Shown here piece by piece: positions 15,464 to 24,113 of a stretch of 64,000 nucleotides of DNA. Source of the DNA: Actinotalea lenta. Its GTDB lineage: Bacteria; Actinomycetota; Actinomycetes; Actinomycetales; Cellulomonadaceae. A program made the translations under genes and the position numbers. The notes under the pieces are model-generated. The model was given only the letters and a program-made list of their open reading frames with translations. It was not told the DNA's origin and did no database searches. Location: NCBI RefSeq assembly GCF_030586465.1, contig NZ_JAUQYP010000001.1, forward strand, positions 1,543,446-1,607,445. The letters run 5' to 3'. Positions within the stretch are counted from its first letter, which is position 1; each line of letters begins with the position of its first letter.

Positions 15464-16453
15464 ATGGCCTTCGTCCGGGTGGCCGACGGCGTGCTGGTGG
15501 CGACCAGCCGCGTGATGGCGACCACCAGCACCCTGATCCGCGCCGGTGACCGCGGCGTCCTGGTCGACCCCGCCTGGTGCGCCGACGAGCTGGTGGCGCT
15601 CGCGGACGCGGTCGACGGCCTCGGCGTGCGCGTGACCGCCGGCTTCTCCACGCACCCGCACCACGACCACCTGCTGTGGCACCCGAGGTTCGGGGGCGTC
15701 CCCCGGTGGGCGAGCCCCCGCGCGGTCGCTGTCGTCGCGGACGAGCGCGAGGTGCTCCTGGCCGAGCTCCTCGCGGAGCCCGCCTGCCCCGGGGCCGACG
15801 AGCCAGGTGAGCCGCGGCCTGCTGAGCCCGGTGAGCCGCGGCCTGCTGGGCCCGCCGAGCCGCGGCCCGTGGAACCCGCCGAATCGGGGCCCGCGGATCC
15901 CGCCGAGCCGCTTCCCGGAGTGCGCGTCGACCCGCGTCGCCCGACCCGAGGTCGGCCCTCACCAGAGCCCTCCGCCCGGTCGTTCCCGCCCGAGGTCCTT
16001 GCGCTGTTCGCGCAGGTGACGGCGCTCCCGGACGCCCCCGTCGTCGCGTTACCGGAGCCGTTCGGCGCGGACGGTCCCGACGAGCCGCTGGTCGCCGTGG
16101 TGCACGACGCGCACGCGGCCGGTCACCTCGCGCTGTGGGCGCCGGAGCGGGGCGTGCTGCTGGTGGGGGACATGCTGTCCGACGTCGAGCTCCCGCTGCC
16201 GTTCGACCCCGACGACCTCGAGGCGTACCTGACGGGGCTCGACACGCTCGCGCCCTACGTCGCGCGGGCCCGCGTGCTGGTCCCCGGTCACGGCACACCC
16301 ACGTCGGACCCCGTCGCGCGCCTGGACGTCGACCGCCGCTACCTCGCCGCCGTCCTGGCCGGACGCGACCCGGACGACCCGCGCCGCGCCAACCCCGGCA
16401 TGCCCGAGGTCCACGCGCGCGTGCGCGCCCTCGCCGCCGCCCGGTTCGGCTGA
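15464..16453 (+). CDS. MBL-fold metallo-hydrolase with an internal EPGEPRPA repeat linker
   Basis: 329 residues. The metallo-beta-lactamase fold is shown by the first metal motif FSTHPHHDHLLWH (HxHxDH form), ERGVLLVGDMLSD and VLVPGHGTP near the C-terminus, which supply the remaining metal ligands. Residues about 113-152 are an acidic Pro/Glu-rich insertion made of five 24-bp repeats, splitting the fold between the first and second metal motifs. ATG at 15464 is preferred over upstream in-frame codons because the fold begins directly after it. Substrate unknown; could be a thioesterase, lactonase or nuclease-like hydrolase. Confidence 0.85.
   Translation: MAFVRVADGVLVATSRVMATTSTLIRAGDRGVLVDPAWCADELVALADAVDGLGVRVTAGFSTHPHHDHLLWHPRFGGVPRWASPRAVAVVADEREVLLAELLAEPACPGADEPGEPRPAEPGEPRPAGPAEPRPVEPAESGPADPAEPLPGVRVDPRRPTRGRPSPEPSARSFPPEVLALFAQVTALPDAPVVALPEPFGADGPDEPLVAVVHDAHAAGHLALWAPERGVLLVGDMLSDVELPLPFDPDDLEAYLTGLDTLAPYVARARVLVPGHGTPTSDPVARLDVDRRYLAAVLAGRDPDDPRRANPGMPEVHARVRALAAARFG
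15800..15919 (+). repeat. Coding minisatellite, 24-bp unit x5
   Basis: Five decaying head-to-tail 24-bp copies (first two nearly identical, GAGCC(A/C)GGTGAGCCGCGG...), encoding the octapeptide EPGEPRPA and variants inside the MBL protein. Confidence 0.85.
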
Positions 16454-16620
16454 CCTCGCCGCAAGCCCGGTTCGGCTGACCGCGCCATGCGCCCGCCGAG
16501 ACGTGCACTTCCAGGCGACAGGTGTGCCTCCAGGTGCGCCACTCGCCTGGAGGTGCGCCACTCGCCTGGGGGTTGCGCCCGCCTGGGGGTGCGTCACTGG
16601 GGGTGGCGCGGGGCCTCGCC
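16454..16620. repeat. Intergenic repeat cluster after the MBL gene
   Basis: The last coding bases of the MBL gene, CCCGGTTCGGCTGACC, are duplicated just after its stop (16438-16483). Then come repeated CGCCACTCGCCTGG and CCTGGGGGT units to about 16610. No gene is seen between 16454 and 16648. Confidence 0.7.
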
Positions 16621-16648
16621 GCGGCCGGCGCGGTGCGGGGCGCGCCGG

Positions 16649-17068
16649 TCAGCGCGCGGACCAGCCGGTCCAGCGGGAGACCGTCGCCAGGATCACCGGG
16701 CCCGTCGGTCGAACCTCGCGGTACTGGGGGTAGCGGGCGGCCAGGAGCGCGACCGCACGCTCGTGCACCGGGCCGTCGTCGACGACGCTCGCGGTCGCGT
16801 CGGCACGGACCCACCACAGCTCGTCCCACTCCTCGTCGTAGTGGTCCGCCAGCAGGCTCACCCGCGGGTTCGCGGCGATGTTGCGCAGCCGGCGCATCCG
16901 GTGCGGGTCACCCGTGCGCTTGGGCTTGTGGTCCACGGCCGTCACGACCTCGTCCTCGGTCACTGCGAACGTCACCGGCACCACGTGCGGGCGGCCGGCG
17001 GGGTCGGCGGTCGCGAGGTAGCCGTGCGGCGCTGCCGCGAACCGGTGACGGCACTCGTCGACATCCAT
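16649..17068 (-). CDS. PPOX-class F420-dependent oxidoreductase (Rv0121 family)
   Basis: 139-residue split-barrel protein of the pyridoxamine-5'-phosphate-oxidase-like superfamily. Seen: GYLATADPAGRPHVVPVTFAV at the N-terminus (paired strands that bind cofactor phosphate), DHKPKRTGDPHRMRRLRNIAANPRVSLLADHYD in the middle (family hallmark; split here as two motifs, the first ending at RMRRL), and a C-terminal aromatic segment. The resemblance is to the Rv0121-type F420 enzymes of actinobacteria. ATG 17068 is the natural start. Substrate unknown. It is divergent from the DinB-like gene. Confidence 0.85.
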   Translation of the reverse strand: MDVDECRHRFAAAPHGYLATADPAGRPHVVPVTFAVTEDEVVTAVDHKPKRTGDPHRMRRLRNIAANPRVSLLADHYDEEWDELWWVRADATASVVDDGPVHERAVALLAARYPQYREVRPTGPVILATVSRWTGWSAR

Positions 17069-17310
17069 CCCGGCAGCATGCCCGCCCGTCGCGCCGAGCG
17101 CAGGGCGAGCCCCGCGGCACGTGGTACCACGTGAGCCCCGCGGCCGCGTGAGCCGCCCATCCCGCACGGCGACGCGCTCGGCGGCGACCGCCCATCCTGC
17201 ACGGACCATCACCCGCGCGGGTGAACCTGGCCGGCGCCGGGGTGGCGACTGCACGGTGTGCGTCCGAGGTGCCCACCGTGCTGCCGACGTTGACCGCTAC
17301 CTTTCCCGGC

Positions 17311-17856
17311 ATGGATGCATCGCTGGTCGACGAGCACGGCAGGAACGAGCCACCCACGACCGGCGACGAGGAGGCCACGCTCCTCGGGTTCCTCGACTAC
17401 CAGCGGGCCACGCTCGAGTGGAAGACCCGGAACCTGGACCACGACGGTCTGTCCGCGACGCTGCACCCCACCACGATGACCCTTGGTGGCCTGCTCAAGC
17501 ACCTGGCGTGGGTCGAGGACTGGTGGTTCTCGCAGATCCTGCACGACAACGCGCCCGCTGCCGCGTGGGACGACGTGGACTGGCGGGTCGACCCGGACTG
17601 GGAGTGGCACTCGGCCGCGCAGGACAGCCCCGAGCAGCTGCGCGGCCTGTGGCAGGCCGCCGTGCTGCGCTCGCGGGACCTGACCGAGCGGGCCCTGGAG
17701 CAGGGCGGCATGGACCGGCTCTCGTCGTGCGTGTTCGATGATGGGCATGCGCCGAGCCTGCGCTGGATCGTCGTGCACATGATCGAGGAGTACGCCCGGC
17801 ACAACGGGCACGCCGACCTGCTGCGCGAGGCGTTCGACGGCGAGACGGGGGAGTAG
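17311..17856 (+). CDS. DinB / DUF664 family protein
   Basis: 181-residue four-helix-bundle protein of the DinB superfamily. Three metal-ligand histidines fit the family pattern: one in GGLLKHLAWVEDWW and two in HMIEEYARHNGHADLLRE. DUF664/DinB proteins in actinobacteria include mycothiol-dependent transferases and hydrolases, so thiol-S-transferase activity is possible but not shown. ATG 17311 is chosen over earlier in-frame codons because the family begins near EATLLGFLDYQRATLEWK. It is convergent with the DUF1905 gene, three bases apart. Confidence 0.85.
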   Translation: MDASLVDEHGRNEPPTTGDEEATLLGFLDYQRATLEWKTRNLDHDGLSATLHPTTMTLGGLLKHLAWVEDWWFSQILHDNAPAAAWDDVDWRVDPDWEWHSAAQDSPEQLRGLWQAAVLRSRDLTERALEQGGMDRLSSCVFDDGHAPSLRWIVVHMIEEYARHNGHADLLREAFDGETGE

Positions 17857-17859
17857 CCC

Positions 17860-18162
17860 TCAGGCATCCACCAACCGCAGGTGCACCGTCGCCGTGTCAC
17901 CGACCGTCAGGCCCTGCGCGCGGCGCACGGCCTTCTTGAGCGGTAGCACGAACGTCCCGGCGCCCTGCGACGGAAAGATCGACGTGCGCCACACGGTGGT
18001 ACCGATCCGCACCTCGACGCGCAGCGACCCGAAGCCTCGGGTGACGTGCGCACCGGCGTCCAGGACCTCGTCGGCGAGCTGCTCGGGCAGGTTGACGAAC
18101 ACCCACGAGTCGGCGCGCCGCGCCTCCCACTCGTACAGCACGGCCTCGAACTCGTAGTCCAC
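17860..18162 (-). CDS. DUF1905 domain-containing protein
   Basis: 100-residue small beta-barrel protein. MDYEFEAVLYEWEARRADSW at the start and FGSLRVEVRIGTTVWRTSIF in the middle are the DUF1905 pattern. The family is often fused to or beside YdeI-type proteins; here it is alone. Function unknown. It follows the GH5 gene on the same strand by 39 bp and may be read from its promoter. Confidence 0.85.
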   Translation of the reverse strand: MDYEFEAVLYEWEARRADSWVFVNLPEQLADEVLDAGAHVTRGFGSLRVEVRIGTTVWRTSIFPSQGAGTFVLPLKKAVRRAQGLTVGDTATVHLRLVDA

Positions 18163-18201
18163 CCGCCCGACGCTAGCGTCGCGCCCCGACGCCCGTCGCG
18201 A

Positions 18202-19236
18202 TCAGCCCAGGGACAGCAGCCCGAGCGCGAACCGCCCCCACTGCGTGGGGCCGTCGGGACCGAGCATCGCCGGACGCCAGTCGTCGTCCCACCAGCAGGC
18301 CACCCACCCGATGCCGCGCGCCGACGTGTAGTCCGCGAGCTCGGTACCGTAACCCTGCGGGCTGCCCACGAGGTAGCTGTCGCCCTGCGCCGAGTCGAGG
18401 TCGGTGAACCCCCACTCCGTGACCAGCACCGGGTGGTCCGCGGAGACGTCGCCGAACCACCGGTCCCAGCCCGAGCGCGCGTGGCCGGGGTAGATGTGCG
18501 TCGCATAGACCACGTCGCCGTCGTCGACCGGCGTGTCCGTCACCCAGGACAGGTCCCGGGCGTCGTCGACGCCACCGATCACGACCGGCTGGGTCGCGCC
18601 GGTGGCGCGGATCGTCGCGACGAGCTCGTCGGCGGCGTCGTGCCAGTCCACGGCGTTGATCCCCTGCGGTTCGTTGAACACCTCGAACAGCACGTGCGGC
18701 GCGGGCGCGAAGAACCGCGCCACGGTGGTCCAGAAGTCCACCGTCAGGTCCCAGGTGTGCGAGTAGAGCTCCGGGTCGTGCGGGGCCGTCCCGGTGCGCA
18801 CGTTGCCGATCGAGTGCCAGTCCACGATGGCGTACAGCCCCGCGTCCCCGGCCCAGCGCACGGCCGGTTCGAGGTAGCGCCACAGGTACTCGTCGTCCTC
18901 GCGCCACCACTGCGGGTGCACCGGGATCCGCACGACGTTCGCACCGGTCGCGGCGATGTCGGCGAACAGGTCCGGCCCGAGCTCGCCGTCCTGCTCGAGC
19001 ACGTACGGGTCGCGGATCATCACCCCTCGCAGCACGAGACCGGCGTCACCGGCGACCAGCCGCGCTCCCTGCACGTCCGGCGCGGGAAGCTCGACGGTCG
19101 AGGTGAACGCGTCGGTGTGCTCCACTGCCAGCGTCAAGCGCCCACCGACGCCCAGCACCGCGAGCACGACGACGACGAGGAGCAGGGCCCCGGCGCCGAT
19201 GCCGAGGCCCGCCAGGATGCGGCGCATGGAGCCCAT
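18202..19236 (-). CDS. Membrane-anchored glycoside hydrolase family 5 (cellulase-like)
   Basis: 344 residues. N-terminal hydrophobic anchor (residues about 5-30, AGALLLVVVVLAVLGVGG) with no obvious cleavage site, so it is probably tethered outside the membrane. The GH5 TIM barrel follows: GANVVRIPVHPQWW, the catalytic acid/base in HVLFEVFNEPQG, YATHIYPGH, and the nucleophile in VLVTEWGFTDLD. Likely endo-beta-glucanase, mannanase or a related activity. No carbohydrate-binding module is present. Cell-wall or plant-glucan hydrolysis fits a Cellulomonas-like host. A terminator separates it from the upstream flavodoxin gene. Confidence 0.9.
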   Translation of the reverse strand: MGSMRRILAGLGIGAGALLLVVVVLAVLGVGGRLTLAVEHTDAFTSTVELPAPDVQGARLVAGDAGLVLRGVMIRDPYVLEQDGELGPDLFADIAATGANVVRIPVHPQWWREDDEYLWRYLEPAVRWAGDAGLYAIVDWHSIGNVRTGTAPHDPELYSHTWDLTVDFWTTVARFFAPAPHVLFEVFNEPQGINAVDWHDAADELVATIRATGATQPVVIGGVDDARDLSWVTDTPVDDGDVVYATHIYPGHARSGWDRWFGDVSADHPVLVTEWGFTDLDSAQGDSYLVGSPQGYGTELADYTSARGIGWVACWWDDDWRPAMLGPDGPTQWGRFALGLLSLG

Positions 19237-19255
19237 GGCACCCGAGGAACCGGAC

Positions 19256-19285
19256 CTCGGCGCGGGTCCTACGTCCCGCGCCGAG
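19256..19285 (-). terminator. Terminator hairpin after the flavodoxin gene
   Basis: Perfect 11-bp stem CTCGGCGCGGG / CCCGCGCCGAG with an eight-base loop, starting two bases beyond the flavodoxin stop codon on the minus strand. Confidence 0.7.
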
Positions 19286-19287
19286 CC

Positions 19288-19743
19288 TCAGGGCGTGACG
19301 AGTCTGGCAGCCCAGGCGCGCACCGCTTCCCAGTCCCGCACGTCCCGGCGCTGCTTGCCCGAGGCGGGGTCGGCGCCTCCGAACACCGTCACCGCGTACG
19401 GCGTCAGCCACGAGCTCCGGGCGAGCGCGCGGTCCAGCTGCGCTCGGGACGACCCCCAGGCCTCGGGTGTGTCGCGCCTGGGTCCGGAGCCGAAGACCGC
19501 CACCCGCCGCTCGGTGAGCTCGCGGCGGTGCCGGGTGAGGAACCGCCGCGCCCGGGCGTGCCACCGTCCGCGGTACAGCGCACCGCCGACGACCACCAGG
19601 TCGGGCGAGTCCAGATCGCGCCGGTCGGCGGCGTCCCGCACGTCGACGGTGAGCCCGGCGTCCGCGAGCGCTCGGCCGACCGCCTCCGCGAGCTCGCGGG
19701 TGGACCCGTGCCGGGACGCGTGCACCACCAGTGCGGTCCGCAT
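19288..19743 (-). CDS. Flavodoxin-domain protein
   Basis: 151 residues. MRTALVVHASRHGSTRELAE matches the flavodoxin FMN-phosphate loop (T/S-x-T/H-G-x-T type), and LVVVGGALYRGRWHARARRFL is the second FMN-contact loop seen in the protoporphyrinogen-oxidase/HemG-like group. ATG 19743 follows GGAGG at proper spacing; a GTG two codons earlier is possible. Likely electron carrier or quinone/porphyrinogen reductase. A second flavodoxin-like gene lies at 47418. A strong inverted repeat sits 50-76 bp upstream. Confidence 0.85.
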   Translation of the reverse strand: MRTALVVHASRHGSTRELAEAVGRALADAGLTVDVRDAADRRDLDSPDLVVVGGALYRGRWHARARRFLTRHRRELTERRVAVFGSGPRRDTPEAWGSSRAQLDRALARSSWLTPYAVTVFGGADPASGKQRRDVRDWEAVRAWAARLVTP

Positions 19744-19791
19744 CGCCACCTCCGACCTCCACCCTGCGCCGTGGACAGACTGCGACGATCC

Positions 19792-19819
19792 GGGACGGAA
19801 GGTGTGGGGCCTTCGTCCC
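19792..19819. promoter_or_regulatory. Inverted repeat between flavodoxin and DUF5808 genes
   Basis: GGGACGGAAGG and CCTTCGTCCC are complementary apart from one extra G, around a seven-base centre. The right half, GGGGCCTTCGTCCCG, resembles DosR/DevR-type boxes (GGGxC...GxCCC). It lies in a 292-bp divergent gap that otherwise shows no gene. Confidence 0.4.
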
Positions 19820-20035
19820 GGCCCTCAACGCAGCCGGCGCACTCGTAGCCAGCGTCCCGCCGGGAGCGACGGACCCGGTCAGACCGCGGACCGGTGCGCC
19901 GTCGGCGGCGTGCCGCAGCGCGGAGTAGTGCGCGGTGACCAGGTCGAAGCACCTGCGAGACCGCTCGCGCGGGCAAACGGCTCGTGCGCGAGGCTTCCTC
20001 GGGTCAGGATGGTGTCGCGACGACGGGAGGTCGAG

Positions 20036-20341
20036 ATGGGATCGAAGCAGGTCAAGGGCAAGGGGAAGCGGCCGGGGTTGCTACGGCTCGTGACGATCGG
20101 GCTGGCCGTGGCCGCCGTGGTCAAGGAGCTCCGCACGCCACCGGACGAGCGGACCTGGCACGGCACGATCGCGGGTTTCGTGCCCTACGAGTTCCGGGTC
20201 CCGACCCTGGCGCGCGCGAAGGAGCGGTGGTGGAACCCCGAGGGTGCCCACTACCTCGGACCGCAGGTCTTCGGCGTGGGCTGGACCGTGAACGTCGGCA
20301 AGGTCGTGGCGCTCGTCAAGGGCCGGATGGCCGACGACTGA
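20036..20341 (+). CDS. DUF5808 domain-containing small protein
   Basis: 101 residues. A basic N-terminus (MGSKQVKGKGKRP) precedes a single hydrophobic segment LLRLVTIGLAVAAVV. The DUF5808 core follows: TWHGTIAGFVPYEFRVPTLA, RWWNPEGAHYLGPQVFGVGW and TVNVGKVVALV. The family is actinobacterial and uncharacterised. ATG 20036 follows GGGAGG. It is divergent from the flavodoxin gene. Confidence 0.8.
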   Translation: MGSKQVKGKGKRPGLLRLVTIGLAVAAVVKELRTPPDERTWHGTIAGFVPYEFRVPTLARAKERWWNPEGAHYLGPQVFGVGWTVNVGKVVALVKGRMADD

Positions 20342-20368
20342 CGGCGGTCCGCGGGTGTGAGCGCGCGG

Positions 20369-20440
20369 CCGCGACGGCGCTGCCGCGACGGCGCTGTACG
20401 GATGGCGCTGTCGCGACGGCCTGTCCCGACGGGACGGTCC
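20369..20440. repeat. Imperfect tandem repeat, about 14-bp unit x4-5
   Basis: CCGCGACGGCGCTG twice in tandem (20369, 20383), then decayed copies TACGGATGGCGCTG, TCGCGACGGCCTG and TCCCGACGGGAC. It lies in the dead C-terminal part of the TetR remnant, downstream of the DUF5808 gene. Confidence 0.75.
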
Positions 20441-20698
20441 CGAAGGCTCTCCGGCGCGCTCGAGTCGGCCGGCGCGTGGGTGACCCGCCCCAGCAGCGTG
20501 TCGGACGACGTGACGACGCAGGCGTCGCGCAGACCCTCCTTGGACCCGGGGTGCTTGAGCACCAGTGCCGGGGGAGACGTCGGCGGCCCGGGCGATGTCG
20601 CGGACGCTCACGGCATCCGGGCCGCGGTCGGCGCACGGCCGGAGCGGCTCGTCGCGGACGCGCGCCCGCGGCAGGTCCCGCGTCCGGCCGCCGGACTC
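20440..20698 (-). pseudogene. Decayed TetR-family regulator (frameshifted, truncated)
   Basis: On the minus strand, straight after the VOC stop, the frame reads RTRDLPRARVRDEPLRPCAD then RGPDAVSVRDIARAADVSP, a recognisable TetR N-terminal helix-turn-helix. Near 20568-20575 (a run of five G on the plus strand) the frame breaks. One frame over, it continues ALVLKHPGSKEGLRDACVV, the expected 'HFGSKEGL' recognition helix region. No usable start precedes the HTH, and the ligand-binding domain is missing, replaced by the 14-bp repeats. So at least three lesions: no start, frameshift, truncation. The intact ancestor probably controlled a neighbouring gene, perhaps the VOC gene. Confidence 0.8.
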
Positions 20699-21064
20699 TC
20701 AGGCCGCGGGCCCGGAGACCTCGTACAGCCCGATCTCGTTGCCGTCCGGATCGATGATCGTCGCCCAGGCGCTCGCATCGTCGATCGGCTGGCGAGGATG
20801 ACCGACCCGCCCCCCGAGCTCGACCACCCGGACGAGCGCCTCCTCGATGGAGTCGACCTCGACGTAGCCCCGAGGGCTGCTGAAGTCCTCGGTGCGCCGC
20901 ACGAGCCCGCCTCCGCTGATGCCGTTGGGCGCCCGCCACATCGGGTAGCCCTCGAAGCCGGGTGCTTCCTGCACGTCCCAGCCGAACAGACCGCCGTAGA
21001 ACGTCGAGGCCGCCGCGAAGTCGGTGACCGGGATCTCGGTGTGCGTGATGTCGCCGTGAGCCAT
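20699..21064 (-). CDS. VOC (glyoxalase/dioxygenase fold) family protein
   Basis: 121 residues with two beta-alpha-beta-beta-beta modules: ITHTEIPVTDFAAASTFYGG at the N-terminus and SIEEALVRVVELGGRV then IIDPDGNEIGLYEVSG at the C-terminus. The N-terminal metal His (HTEIP) and the C-terminal Glu/Tyr positions of the family are visible. This subgroup resembles 'VOC family protein, glyoxalase-like' found near TetR genes. Substrate unknown. ATG 21064 has GGAG upstream. The decayed TetR gene follows it directly. Confidence 0.85.
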   Translation of the reverse strand: MAHGDITHTEIPVTDFAAASTFYGGLFGWDVQEAPGFEGYPMWRAPNGISGGGLVRRTEDFSSPRGYVEVDSIEEALVRVVELGGRVGHPRQPIDDASAWATIIDPDGNEIGLYEVSGPAA

Positions 21065-21207
21065 GGTGTGCTCCGTCGCTCCGGGCCGCCGGCGGCGGCC
21101 GATGCCGCGACAGTAGGACGCACCGGTGACATGCCGACAGGTCCCTTCGCCGTATGGGATCCGCTGCAGCGGTGCGGCCGTCGGGTGGGCCGTCCGAGCC
21201 GTACCCC

Positions 21208-23133
21208 TCAGGGCGTTCCCGCACCCGCCCGGGTCAGCGCCGCCACGAGCGACGTCGCGTCGTGCGGTCCCTCGTGCCGGTGCCCGCCGACGAAGAACGT
21301 GGGCGTCCCGCGCGCGCCGCTCGCCTCTGCGCCCTCGACGTCCGCGCGCACGTGCGCGGCCAGGCCCGGGTCGGTCAGGTCCGCCACGAAGGCGTCCACG
21401 TCCAGACCGAGCTCGCCCGCGTAGCCCACCAGGTTCTCCCGCTCGAGCCGGTCCTGGTGGGCGAACAGCAGGTCGTGCATCGGCCAGAACCGGCCCTGCC
21501 GTCCCGCCGCCTCGGCCGCCATCGCGGCGAGCTCCGCGTGCGGGTGCACGTCCGGCAGGGGGAGGTGCCGCACCACGTGGCGCAGCTCGTCCCCGAAGTG
21601 CAGGCGTAGCTCCTTGGCGACTCCGGTGGCCTTCGCGCAGAACGGGCACTCGAAGTCCAGGTACTCCACGAGCGTCACGGGGGCGTCGGCGGGCCCGCGG
21701 ATGTGGTCGCGCGCGGGGTCGACCGGGACCGCGAGGGTGCTGGGCAGGTCCGCGCTGCGCTCACCGAGCAGCGCCGCCGCCAGCCGGAACACGAGGGCGC
21801 CGAGCGCCGTCGCGAGCACGCCCGCGGCAAGCACGCCGATCGCGGCCTCGTCCCGCAGGCGAGCGTCGTCGAACGCGAGGCCTACCACCAGCAGCGAGAT
21901 CGTGAACCCGATGCCGGACAGGGCGGCCCCACCCGCGAGGCTGCCGGGGCCCACCCCCCGCGGCAGCCGGCCGAGTCCGGTCCGCACGGCGAGCCAGGTG
22001 CCGCCGCCCACCCCGACCAGCTTGCCCACGACCAAGGCCAGCACGACCCCCCAGGTCAGCGGTGAGCGCAGCGCGTCCCCCCACGCTCCGCCGCGCAGCA
22101 CGACGCCCGCGTTCGCGAGCGCGAACACCGGGACCACCAGGTACGCCGTCCAGGGGTGCAGCAGCTCCTGGAGCCGGTCGTTGACGGGGACGGCCCGCAC
22201 CAACCCGCGTCGCGCGGACCGTCCCACGCTGGCCATCGGAGACTGCCGGAAGGCCCGCACGAGGCGCGCCGCACCCTCGACCGCGTCCCGGCCGGGTGCT
22301 GCCGCTGCGACCAGGAGCCCGGCGAGCATGCCGGCGATCGACGGATGCAGCCCGGACGCCACGGTCGCCGCCCACAGTCCGGTCAGCACGACGAGGTAGG
22401 GCGTGCCCTGCCACACCCCCGCGCGGGCGAGTGCGCCCAGCACCACCAGGCACGCGAGTGCGGCCGCGACCGCGCGCAGGTCGACGCGCCCCGTGTACGC
22501 CACGCCGATGACGCTCACGGCGACGATGTCGTCGACCACGCTCATGGTGAGCAGGAACAGGCGCAGCTGGGTCGACGCGCGGGGACCGACCACGGCGAGC
22601 GCCCCCAGCACGAACGCGGTGTCCGTGCCGACCACGGCACCCCACCCTGGCCCGGCGGCCCCGCGTCCGACGACGGCGAGGAACAGCAGCGCGGGCACCG
22701 CGGCCCCGCACAGCGCGGCCACCATGGGCACCACGACGCGCCTGCGATCGGTGAGCTCACCCAGCGCGAGCTCGCGCCGCACCTCCAGCCCGACGACGAA
22801 GAAGAACAGCGTCATGAGCCCGTCGTTGACCCAGTCGTGCACGCTCATGCCCCACGCGGTGCCCCCGACGCTCAGCGCGATGCGGGTGTCGAGCGCGCCG
22901 CGATAGGCGTCCGCCCAGGGTGAGTTGGCCCAGGCCACCGCGACGAGCACGCCTGCGAGGGCGAGGGCCGCGCCGCCGGCCTCGGTGCCCAGGAACCGGC
23001 GCATGGGGGCCGAGAGCTGGCCGGACAGGGGCCGACGCGGGCTGGAGGACTCGGGCCCGACCAGGGGCAGCCTCGTCACCGCGGAACCGCTTTGCTGCTC
23101 ATCACGGACCTCCGCCGGTGGGCTGGGCAGCAC
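21208..23133 (-). CDS. nhaA: Na+/H+ antiporter NhaA fused to a DsbA/thioredoxin-fold domain
   Basis: 641 residues. Residues about 45-430 are Nha[18 protein letters not shown], the [20 protein letters not shown] signature helix, [14 protein letters not shown] with the two ion-binding aspartates, and [14 protein letters not shown]. Residues about 455-640 are a DsbA-like thioredoxin domain with active site [10 protein letters not shown] (CPFC), [18 protein letters not shown], and [10 protein letters not shown] with the cis-proline. This architecture is known in actinobacteria. The antiporter exports Na+; the extra domain may act on thiols outside or in the cytosol depending on topology. Start uncertain: GTG 23133, or GTG about 57 bases later. 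Confidence 0.92.
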   Translation of the reverse strand: MLPSPPAEVRDEQQSGSAVTRLPLVGPESSSPRRPLSGQLSAPMRRFLGTEAGGAALALAGVLVAVAWANSPWADAYRGALDTRIALSVGGTAWGMSVHDWVNDGLMTLFFFVVGLEVRRELALGELTDRRRVVVPMVAALCGAAVPALLFLAVVGRGAAGPGWGAVVGTDTAFVLGALAVVGPRASTQLRLFLLTMSVVDDIVAVSVIGVAYTGRVDLRAVAAALACLVVLGALARAGVWQGTPYLVVLTGLWAATVASGLHPSIAGMLAGLLVAAAAPGRDAVEGAARLVRAFRQSPMASVGRSARRGLVRAVPVNDRLQELLHPWTAYLVVPVFALANAGVVLRGGAWGDALRSPLTWGVVLALVVGKLVGVGGGTWLAVRTGLGRLPRGVGPGSLAGGAALSGIGFTISLLVVGLAFDDARLRDEAAIGVLAAGVLATALGALVFRLAAALLGERSADLPSTLAVPVDPARDHIRGPADAPVTLVEYLDFECPFCAKATGVAKELRLHFGDELRHVVRHLPLPDVHPHAELAAMAAEAAGRQGRFWPMHDLLFAHQDRLERENLVGYAGELGLDVDAFVADLTDPGLAAHVRADVEGAEASGARGTPTFFVGGHRHEGPHDATSLVAALTRAGAGTP

Positions 23134-23228
23134 GTTATTGCCCCGGGGCCGACCGTGGATAGAGGTGTCGGCCGGAGGGCGGCCGCCGTGGACACGGGGA
23201 TGGCCGCGTCAGCGGACCTTGGGGAGCG

Positions 23229-24113
23229 TCAGACCTCCGCGAGCACCGCGGTGCTCGCTCGCCGGATCACGACGCCGTCGACCGGCGCGCCGAGGTCCCC
23301 GGCGATCACCGGGCACGTCACCTGGAGCAGGCTGAACACCCGGTGGCCGGCCTCGCTGAGCGACTCGTAGTTCGCCTGGCCCTTGGCGAGCACGACAGGG
23401 GCGGTGGCGAACGCGCGCCGGAACTCCGCTGAGCAGCGGCCCAGGTCGAGGCCCGGAACGGCGCACCCCACATCCACGATGCGCGCGCGCGAGCCCAGCC
23501 CGGCGGCCAGCGCGTCGGCGCGGGTGGCGTCGTTGAGCGTCGGACCGGACTTGACCGCATAGGTCACCGGCAGCCGGAGCGTCTCGATGAGCACCCGGTC
23601 GAAGACCGTCTCGCCGGCGTTGTCCGCGAGGTAGAGGACCCATGGCGCCCGCGCCAGCTCGGCCCGCAGCGCGTCCAGGTCGTCGACGGCCAGGGGTGCC
23701 GACAGCACCCGCTGGGTGTGCGCCCACAGGTCGGCGGCCGTCGGCGCGGTGTCGGCGGGGCCCGCGTCGATGACGGAGCCGGCGATGGCCACGCGTACCG
23801 CCGCCTCGAGCGGGTCGTCCGAGGCAGCGACCCGCTCCGAGAGCCACGGGTACAGCTCGAGCGCTGCCTTCGTGCTCGCCTCCTTGACCTGGGCGTACGG
23901 GTCGGCCTGGCCGAGCTCGTCCCGCAGTGCGCGGTACAACCTGCCGGCGACGCGTGGCGGATCCAGCTCGGCGTCCACGGTGCCGAGCACCTCCATGGCG
24001 GTGCGCACGGCGTGCTTCTGGGCGGTGGCGTCCACGCCTGCGAAGCGGGCGGCGTCCACGGCCTGACGCACGAAGCAGGGATAGCAGTCGAGGTGGGTTC
24101 GCACGGGGTCCAT
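23229..24113 (-). CDS. DUF89 family metal-dependent phosphatase-like protein (damage-control type)
   Basis: 294 residues. The N-terminal cysteine pair CYPCFVRQAVDAARFAG and the metal-site motif YLADNAGETVFDRVLIETL (Asp-Asn-x-x-Glu...Asp) are DUF89 hallmarks, as is VLAKGQANYESLSE near the C-terminus. DUF89 enzymes are Mn/Co-dependent phosphatases that remove damaged or side-product phosphometabolites. This is the stand-alone subfamily I form with the cysteine pair, common in archaea and some bacteria. ATG 24113 is placed directly before the cysteine motif. Specific substrate unknown. Confidence 0.88.
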   Translation of the reverse strand: MDPVRTHLDCYPCFVRQAVDAARFAGVDATAQKHAVRTAMEVLGTVDAELDPPRVAGRLYRALRDELGQADPYAQVKEASTKAALELYPWLSERVAASDDPLEAAVRVAIAGSVIDAGPADTAPTAADLWAHTQRVLSAPLAVDDLDALRAELARAPWVLYLADNAGETVFDRVLIETLRLPVTYAVKSGPTLNDATRADALAAGLGSRARIVDVGCAVPGLDLGRCSAEFRRAFATAPVVLAKGQANYESLSEAGHRVFSLLQVTCPVIAGDLGAPVDGVVIRRASTAVLAEV

